Source of the DNA: Methanomicrobiales archaeon | GTDB taxonomy: Archaea; Halobacteriota; Methanomicrobia; Methanomicrobiales; Methanospirillaceae | Direction: 5' to 3' | Assembly: GCA_013415565.1 (NCBI GenBank) | Contig: JAAEET010000012.1 | Coordinates: 1 to 38,916 of the forward strand | Length of the DNA: 38,916 nt | Shown: positions 34,091 through 38,916 of the stretch, piece by piece | Position numbering within the stretch: position 1 is the stretch's first letter | How the letters are laid out: every line of letters starts with the position of its first letter | Made by a program: the position numbers and the translations under genes | Notes under the pieces: model-generated | Databases searched by the model: none | What the model saw: the letters and a program-made list of their open reading frames with translations, nothing else | Told to the model about the DNA's origin: nothing

Positions 34091-35342
34091 GGTTCCTCCC
34101 CTCCGGGCATGTGCCCTCCACGATCACGGTCACTGGTTCTTCCGGGGGCACAAGCAGCCTCTGAAGCGCTTCACGATCCTCAGCGCCGACCGTAACCGGC
34201 TTTGCCCAGGAGATATACCGGGCAGGATCGGGCGATTCCTGCCCGCCGGTCATGCCCATGCACCGGTTGTTGAGGACGATGCAGAGCAACGGGATCTTCT
34301 TCTCGTACACATCGATGAGGCTCGGGATTCCGGAATGGATCAGCCCGTAGTCGCCGATCAGGGCGACTCCTGTGCTCCGGGCGGCAACACCGATCGCGGT
34401 TCCCAGGCCGTAACTGGCGATTCCCAGCCGGTACGGCGGATTCAGCGTCAGGATCGAGCAGCCCGCATCGGCCACAACTGATACCCGGCGGCTCTGCAGT
34501 ATCCCCAGTGCCGGAAGAAACGGACATCCGCGACAGAATGTCCGGTAATACCCCCGCTCCCCAAACGTCTCCGGAGCGGCGAGCTCTTCCGGGGGCCGAA
34601 CGTGGCGGTGGTCCCGGGCAAACGATTCCCCGATCTCATGGATCTCATCATAGGAAGCGAGCTGAGGCGGTGGCGGGTATACCGTGACCACCTGCGACCG
34701 CCCCCCGGCAGCCCCGATCCCCGCAGCCCCGCCCGAGAACCGGTTCAGCGGGTGGTCGCGGGACCAGGCGAACATCTCCCTGAAGAGGGAATCGGCCCGG
34801 GTGGCCCGGCCCCTCATGGTGAGGACGGCGGGGGCGGTTGTACCGGATCCGCGGGTGCGGGTAACGTTCACCGGCTCTCCGGGAGAAAACAGGAGTTCGG
34901 GAGTAACCCGCAGGAGTGCCACGCGTGAAAACCGTTCCGAAGCTGATAGCGCCGCATCAACACTCTCCGCACAGGTTTCGGGGCCCGGTTCAAGCACCGG
35001 AATCCGGGCAATCTCCCCGTAGTATCGTGAATCCTGGGTGGTGGTCGATCCCTCTGCCGCCGGATCGTCACCGGCGACAACCACGACACCGCCATGCAGG
35101 CCCTGGGAGGTTGCCTGGACCAGTGGATCCGCACAGGCATTCAGGCCTGCGTTCTTCATGATGACCGCCGCCCTCTTCCCCGAAAGCGAATCCCCCAGGG
35201 CATACTCAAGTGCGACTTTCTCGCCGGCAACAGGTTCCGCTCCGGCGGCGGCAGCAAGATCGGTGACGGGGTAGCCGGGAACAGCGTAGATCCGGTCGGC
35301 GCAGGACCGCAGTGCCCGTGCCAGCACCCCGTATCCTTTCAT
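34071..35342 (-). CDS. IorA-like TPP-dependent enzyme without ferredoxin domain (candidate 2-oxosuberate decarboxylase)
   Basis: A 423-residue protein with the domain order of the alpha subunit of indolepyruvate ferredoxin oxidoreductase. The PYR-type domain has the catalytic glutamate E46 in VALEYALGDS. The TPP-binding domain runs from G330-D331 (GDYGLIHSGIP) to N358-N359 in CIVLNNRCMGMTG. FCRGCPFLPALG (269-280) recalls the FCPGCPH of IorA. The two-cluster ferredoxin tail of IorA is missing and there is no IorB gene. An oxidative reaction to acyl-CoA is therefore unlikely; simple decarboxylation of a 2-oxoacid fits better. The gene immediately precedes aksA. ATG 35342 overlaps the previous stop as ATGA, better than the upstream frame start. 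Confidence 0.85.
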   Translation of the reverse strand: MKGYGVLARALRSCADRIYAVPGYPVTDLAAAAGAEPVAGEKVALEYALGDSLSGKRAAVIMKNAGLNACADPLVQATSQGLHGGVVVVAGDDPAAEGSTTTQDSRYYGEIARIPVLEPGPETCAESVDAALSASERFSRVALLRVTPELLFSPGEPVNVTRTRGSGTTAPAVLTMRGRATRADSLFREMFAWSRDHPLNRFSGGAAGIGAAGGRSQVVTVYPPPPQLASYDEIHEIGESFARDHRHVRPPEELAAPETFGERGYYRTFCRGCPFLPALGILQSRRVSVVADAGCSILTLNPPYRLGIASYGLGTAIGVAARSTGVALIGDYGLIHSGIPSLIDVYEKKIPLLCIVLNNRCMGMTGGQESPDPARYISWAKPVTVGAEDREALQRLLVPPEEPVTVIVEGTCPEGRNHETVEC

Positions 35343-36313
35343 AGCGGTCCATCCCTCCCGGGGACCAGGTCGCATCCGGTGCATGCGGGACACATGGTCA
35401 GGGACATACCCGGATCGAGCCCTGCTTTCCGGAGGAGGCGGGCATGGATCCCGTAAATCCGGAGGAGGCGATCAGCGTTCGGGCGGGCATACGAACTCAG
35501 TTCTCCGGCAGGATTCAGGGGACGAATCACCGGGATCACGCCGGTTTCGCAGAGGGCCCCGATGCATTCCTCCACCTCCCGGTCATCCTCTCCAAGACCG
35601 ATGATCAGGTTCGAGAAGACGTGGCCTCTCCCGAACAGGTCAACCGAGCGCCGGAGTTCCTGCCATACCATCTCCCAATCGAGGCCGGGGCACATGGAGG
35701 CGAAGAGATCGCCGGTTGCCGCCTCGACATTGAACTTCACTTCGGCGACCCCGAGGTTGTACAAGCGGTCCGCGGTTCCTTCCCGGGGAAAGATGGAGAC
35801 ACCGATGGGTATTCCGAAGCGGGAAAGTCGCCTGACGACAGCTGTGACGTACTCCTCTTCCTCCTCCACGCTGGCCAGGACGCCGCTCGTGAGGGAGATG
35901 GCATCGATACGATCCGCAATCGCGGCGACCATCTCCTCGATCTGCTCAACCGTTTTCCTGCCCGCCGCCACTTCCGGGACTTCGCAGTAGCGGCACCGGT
36001 AGATGCAGCCGCTGGTCACGGTGATATAGGCCTGCCGGGGACAGTGGAGGGCGACCGGCTCAAGCACCCCCTCGACGATGAGACCGCCATTGCGAAGAAC
36101 CGCCCTTCCACCTCCCCGGTGTTCTACTTCCACCGGACTCTCCTCCCCGAGCGCAAGCCGGACCCTGCCGCGCCCGGTTGAAAAAAAGATGGACCCCCCG
36201 CTGCCCGCTCCCGGACCTGCCGTGGATGCGGAAATATATGGCTCCGCCCCCTCACCAGTGAGCCGGGCATTTCCCATAGCAAGCAGCCTTGCTTTCAGCC
36301 CGAGCCAGTCCAC
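35339..36313 (-). CDS. Radical SAM protein in the coenzyme B operon
   Basis: A 324-residue radical SAM protein with cluster motif C103-x3-C107-x2-C110 (GCIYRCRYCEVPEV). About 100 residues precede it, including beta-rich VRLALGEESPVEVEHRG. The SAM-site segment AISLTSGVLAS and a later FNVEAATGDLF resemble BioB-related enzymes. A second cysteine group near the C-terminus (MCPACTGCDL) could hold another cluster or zinc. BioB-type enzymes insert sulfur or rearrange carbon, so a role in making the thiol of coenzyme B is conceivable. A HcgA-like role is an alternative. GTG 36313 lies inside the end of the marker 11 gene (19-base overlap), preceded by GGAGG. Confidence 0.83.
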   Translation of the reverse strand: MDWLGLKARLLAMGNARLTGEGAEPYISASTAGPGAGSGGSIFFSTGRGRVRLALGEESPVEVEHRGGGRAVLRNGGLIVEGVLEPVALHCPRQAYITVTSGCIYRCRYCEVPEVAAGRKTVEQIEEMVAAIADRIDAISLTSGVLASVEEEEEYVTAVVRRLSRFGIPIGVSIFPREGTADRLYNLGVAEVKFNVEAATGDLFASMCPGLDWEMVWQELRRSVDLFGRGHVFSNLIIGLGEDDREVEECIGALCETGVIPVIRPLNPAGELSSYARPNADRLLRIYGIHARLLRKAGLDPGMSLTMCPACTGCDLVPGRDGPL

Positions 36314-37245
36314 AGCGAGAGCGCCTCCTCAAAGCGGGTATAGAACGGCAGGGCAGCAACCGCACCGATGATTCCTCTTCCTTCGATGATAAGGTCGAGG
36401 GTTCCTTCTCCGATCCGGGGTATGAGATCGCGCCGCACCTCGCCGCGCTTGACCTTCCGGCCGAAGGGGAGGAGGGGCGAGGGATCAAAACCGGTGAAGA
36501 CCGCCATGCCCGTATCTTCCGAGAGCGTGTAGCGTTCGAGGAGCCGCTGGAAACGGTCAACCAGGAGCGCCGGTTCCGCTGATGCAAACTCACAGACGAT
36601 GCTCACGCAGTTCTTGGTCCGGTAGGGGACCGGAAAGAGCTGGACGATGGTGTGGGAGAGATACCGCGAGGCTTCGTCTTCAATTGCCCTCGCGATGTTG
36701 TGGGTCAGGGTCCAGGTCGCCCCTTCGTCCGGTGTATCGGTATCATCGACACCGATGAGGACACGCTGGCGTCTCGGCAGCCATACTGTTGAGCCTGCCC
36801 TTTTCCCGCCGCCGGCAGGATCGGCCCTGCAGCGGGTGACGCCCCCGGCAAAGGAACGGCAGCTTGCCGCCCCCACTCCCCCTCCGCCGATCCCGACGTA
36901 GGAAATTTCTATCTCGTCGTCAGCGACCGCTGCACCGCATATCCCTGCGGGAAATGTCGATCCCTGGAGATCGAGGTCGGCTTTCCCGGGATTCAGCAGG
37001 TACCGCATGGTGGGACCGCAGTTCCGCACCGAGCGGACCACCGGGCTCTGCGCGTAGTGGTGCTTCGACCACATCGCCCCGCCAAGACAATCAAAGAATT
37101 CGATCAGTTCGACGGCGCTGCCATGCTCATCTGCCACTGCGACGATGCCCGGGTACCGGATGACGTACGGATCGCCGGTGATCCCTTCCGGAGTGTCTGC
37201 ATCTTTCCCCGAAAGTGAGAATCGTTCTGGTTCCTTGTCTGGCAT
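36295..37245 (-). CDS. Methanogenesis marker protein 11
   Basis: A 316-residue protein of the marker 11 family found in methanogens. After a short N-terminal extension, DPYVIRYPGIVAVADEHGSA and AMWSKHHYAQSPVV are family-typical. The second half contains LIGVDDTDTPDEGATW, the acidic nucleotide-binding motif shared with the tRNA-Ile agmatinylcytidine synthetase TiaS. It may therefore bind ATP and metal. No reaction is established. It is the first gene of the coenzyme B operon; ATG 37245 has GGGAG upstream, and the TATA box at 37329-37336 gives a leader of about 60 nt. Confidence 0.85.
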   Translation of the reverse strand: MPDKEPERFSLSGKDADTPEGITGDPYVIRYPGIVAVADEHGSAVELIEFFDCLGGAMWSKHHYAQSPVVRSVRNCGPTMRYLLNPGKADLDLQGSTFPAGICGAAVADDEIEISYVGIGGGGVGAASCRSFAGGVTRCRADPAGGGKRAGSTVWLPRRQRVLIGVDDTDTPDEGATWTLTHNIARAIEDEASRYLSHTIVQLFPVPYRTKNCVSIVCEFASAEPALLVDRFQRLLERYTLSEDTGMAVFTGFDPSPLLPFGRKVKRGEVRRDLIPRIGEGTLDLIIEGRGIIGAVAALPFYTRFEEALSLWTGSG

Positions 37246-37328
37246 GGATACGGACTCCCGGAGAGAGCTGCGGTGCTCCCCGATATTTCGTTGCCGAAAA
37301 TCTCGTTAACAAAATAATCGGTGACAAG

Positions 37329-37336
37329 ATATTTAA
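37329..37336 (-). promoter_or_regulatory. TATA box of the coenzyme B operon
   Basis: The minus strand reads CTTAAATATCT here. The predicted start is near 37306, about 60 nt before ATG 37245. The spacer to the ftr stop is only 126 nt. Confidence 0.55.
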
Positions 37337-37371
37337 GCAGATCGTTTGGGCCGGACCGGAGGAGAAAAAGG

Positions 37372-38256
37372 TTAGAGAATTGTGTGGAGATCGAACTTGA
37401 ACGGGCCGAGGTTCCCGCCGAAATTACCGGCGCTGATGAATTTCACTCCCGGCACCATGCAGGCAGCCCGGATCCCCTGGGCCATGGCATCTTTCACGCA
37501 CTCTTCATCAAGACCGTCAATGACGATCTCGAACATTGCGGTGACCCCGGCCGGGACCTTGGTGTCCGGAACCTTGTCGCGGAGCGTCGGACAATATTTC
37601 TCATTCGTACTGGCGGGTATGAACTTGTACTTGTTCGAACCGACCTTGGAACCGCTGGAAACGATTCCGCCGGGGAAACTGGTGATGACGCCGCATACCG
37701 AACCGATAGCATCCACTGCCGCCTGGGCCCCCATGAGGGCAGCCATCTGGTTCTCTCCCATCACGAAGAAATTTCCGCCGGCAACACCCTTGATGATCCC
37801 GAATTCTTCCTCGCCGACGTATTCGCCGGACATGATCGGTATTGCCCAGACCTGCCGTCCGCCGACTTCCTTCTTGTACTCATACCCGTCGCCAAAGAAG
37901 TGCAGTTTAACGGGAACTTTTTCCTCAGCGTCGGGGAGACCATCAAAAACCGCGGTTGTCGGGGCAGTGATGATGCATTCACCGATTCTTTCGATGAGCT
38001 GCTCCTTTATCTTCTTCTTTGATGCGCAGATGAGAATTGCCACCCCGGGTCTCCCGTCCGGTGTCTCCTCTGGGGAGAGCATGTTCTCTATGCCCGCCTC
38101 GCAGGGACAGCCTATTGCCGATGTGGCAAAACCGGTTGCCTCAACGGCGGCATTATATGCCCATTCTTCGGTCACCGCGGTGATGACAACCCGGGCTATC
38201 CACGTCGGAAACGCTTCTGCGTAGGTATTATCAATTGGCACTCCGTTTATTTCCAT
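37372..38256 (-). CDS. ftr: Formylmethanofuran:tetrahydromethanopterin formyltransferase
   Basis: A 294-residue cytoplasmic enzyme that moves the formyl group from formylmethanofuran to H4MPT, the second step of CO2 reduction to methane. Family features include EINGVPIDNTYAEAFPTWIARVVI at the start (only partly quoted: EINGVPIDNTYAEAFP), ATGFATSAIGCPCEAGIE, FGDGYEYKKEVGGR, and SSGSKVGSNKYKF. Length is normal. ATG 38256 is preceded by AGAGGT, and a TATA box at 38301-38310 predicts a 22-nt leader. It is divergent from the ferredoxin gene at 38647, whose operon probably makes its substrate. Confidence 0.96.
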   Translation of the reverse strand: MEINGVPIDNTYAEAFPTWIARVVITAVTEEWAYNAAVEATGFATSAIGCPCEAGIENMLSPEETPDGRPGVAILICASKKKIKEQLIERIGECIITAPTTAVFDGLPDAEEKVPVKLHFFGDGYEYKKEVGGRQVWAIPIMSGEYVGEEEFGIIKGVAGGNFFVMGENQMAALMGAQAAVDAIGSVCGVITSFPGGIVSSGSKVGSNKYKFIPASTNEKYCPTLRDKVPDTKVPAGVTAMFEIVIDGLDEECVKDAMAQGIRAACMVPGVKFISAGNFGGNLGPFKFDLHTIL

Positions 38257-38300
38257 GACAATGTACCTCTTTTCAGAGAAGGTACCAAGGCACTATGTGA

Positions 38301-38310
38301 ATAAATTTTC
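38301..38310 (-). promoter_or_regulatory. TATA box of ftr
   Basis: GAAAATTTAT on the minus strand predicts initiation near 38279, 22 nt before the ftr start. Confidence 0.55.
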
Positions 38311-38410
38311 TTATTGCACACGACCTTTTTTTCAGGCCGGATCGCGACAGTCGCCAAACCCGTGCAGGGTGCCACGTCCTCACGGAGCTGGTCATCCGTA
38401 GTAGACAGAA

Positions 38411-38418
38411 TATTTAAA
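38411..38418 (+). promoter_or_regulatory. Upstream TATA box (P1) of the ferredoxin operon
   Basis: TATTTAAA predicts a start near 38440. A terminator-like hairpin with seven T residues lies right at and after this start, so transcripts from here may stop early. Confidence 0.45.
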
Positions 38419-38436
38419 CATAATGAACATTCACTT

Positions 38437-38480
38437 CCCGTACGTACTGGAAAGAGCGCAGTCTTATACGGGGTTTTTTT
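38437..38480 (+). terminator. Hairpin plus T7 between two promoters
   Basis: CCCGTA (38437-38442) pairs with TACGGG (38467-38472), and ACTG (38446-38449) pairs with CAGT (38459-38462). GTTTTTTT follows directly. It lies between the two TATA boxes upstream of the ferredoxin gene. Confidence 0.5.
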
Positions 38481-38515
38481 CTGAGTATGGTGTTTACTAT
38501 TGAGAAAGTAAAAGT

Positions 38516-38527
38516 GATATATTTAAT
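38516..38527 (+). promoter_or_regulatory. Downstream TATA box (P2) of the ferredoxin operon
   Basis: GATATATTTAAT is a strong TATA match. It predicts a start near 38547 and an unusually long leader of about 100 nt before ATG 38647. Confidence 0.55.
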
Positions 38528-38605
38528 TCCACGAACCGTCACCAGAGAGAAGCCCAGGGGAAAATTAGACAGGTTTATGTGTGTAAGTTAACCATTCTTT
38601 TTTAG

Positions 38606-38621
38606 TCGATTTTTGAATCGA
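38606..38621 (+). promoter_or_regulatory. Leader stem-loop before the ferredoxin start
   Basis: TCGATT/AATCGA with loop TTTG lies 25 nt before ATG 38647 and follows a run of T residues. It is a perfect six-pair stem in the long leader and could affect translation. Confidence 0.35.
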
Positions 38622-38646
38622 TCTAAAGCTGGTGCGTGATACAAGC

Positions 38647-38913
38647 ATGGCATTTGCGTTGCACGTTAACATGGAGCGTTGTACCGGCTGCAATAATTGT
38701 GTGGTCGCATGCCCTGTTGATGCGCTTGAACTCTTCACCCTGGATCCGGTGACCAACGAGAAGATCTACAAGGTGAGGCACGGGAAAGCGATGATACTGG
38801 ACTTCAATTCCGAGCTGTGTGCCGGATGCGGAGTCTGCGTCGAGGCATGCCCGCATGATGTGATCCGGCTATCCGGACGCGGGGCGGTCGTATCAGAAGC
38901 CAAGGTTGGCTGA
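38647..38913 (+). CDS. Two-cluster [4Fe-4S] ferredoxin, probably of a formylmethanofuran dehydrogenase operon
   Basis: An 88-residue ferredoxin with two cluster motifs. The first is CTGCNNCVVACP and the second, after an insertion with VTNEKIYKVRHGKA, is CAGCGVCVEACP. Both are complete CxxCxxCxxxCP sets. Its small size and its place opposite ftr suggest an electron carrier subunit such as FwdG or a FwdH/F relative, feeding CO2 reduction to formylmethanofuran. The next reading frame begins directly at the stop, as expected in an operon, but runs off the window. ATG 38647 is preceded by GTGAT at suitable spacing, better than the frame start at 38632. Confidence 0.85.
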   Translation: MAFALHVNMERCTGCNNCVVACPVDALELFTLDPVTNEKIYKVRHGKAMILDFNSELCAGCGVCVEACPHDVIRLSGRGAVVSEAKVG

Positions 38914-38916
38914 ATG
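38914..38916 (+). CDS. Start codon of the next gene, cut by the window edge
   Basis: ATG follows the ferredoxin TGA with no gap and is the last codon of the window. Nothing more can be read; a further formylmethanofuran dehydrogenase subunit is likely from context. Confidence 0.4.

Overview
This 38.9 kb window is chromosomal DNA of a methanogenic archaeon, most likely of the order Methanomicrobiales. The evidence is direct: genes for methenyl-H4MPT cyclohydrolase (mch), formylmethanofuran:H4MPT formyltransferase (ftr), methanogenesis marker proteins 11 and 12 and a coenzyme B (Aks) biosynthesis operon, alongside archaeal replication, tRNA-splicing and aminoacyl-tRNA synthetase genes. Coding regions are GC-rich. 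Intergenic spacers carry archaeal TATA boxes about 26 nt before plausible transcription starts, and Shine-Dalgarno sites of the GGAGGTGATC type. I see no CRISPR array, insertion sequence, phage gene or rRNA.

Layout. 1-453: a gene-free spacer with a TATA box and several long-range stems (candidate RNA). 454-2256: marker protein 12 and a DUF368 membrane protein, leftward. 2316-7819, rightward: NAD-dependent epimerase, archaeal phosphoglycerate mutase, a small CxxC protein, an Orc1/Cdc6 protein, mch and a methyltransferase. 7892-7965: tRNA-Val(TAC), then about 840 nt without a gene, holding a second candidate RNA. 8804-12655: FKBP lipoprotein, NifB, a small lipoprotein, a 108-residue unknown and an 8-oxoguanine glycosylase. 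12798-20318: S-adenosyl/S-inosyl-homocysteine hydrolase, hisF and the leftward operon endA-trpS-pheS-pheT.

20720-27906 is a compact six-gene rightward operon: a NrdG-like radical SAM protein, DUF1257 (Ycf35-like), a Ycf46-like AAA+ ATPase, a 933-residue WD40 protein with about 14 blades, a divergent Hsp70-like ATPase and a 65-residue DUF2997 protein. It has a structured leader and a clear terminator. No function is established for it and it is one of the two main candidates for an undescribed system.

28307-29152: endonuclease IV. 29287-29513: a third TATA box followed by tandem hairpins. 37245 down to 29513 is an eight-gene leftward operon with mostly overlapping genes. It carries homocitrate synthase, homoaconitase large and small subunits and homoisocitrate dehydrogenase of coenzyme B synthesis. 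Four uncharacterised genes are interleaved: marker protein 11, a radical SAM enzyme, an IorA-like TPP enzyme without a ferredoxin domain, and a 267-residue unknown. The TPP enzyme is a good candidate for the missing 2-oxosuberate decarboxylase. The window ends with ftr (leftward) and, divergently, a two-cluster ferredoxin that probably opens a formylmethanofuran dehydrogenase operon.
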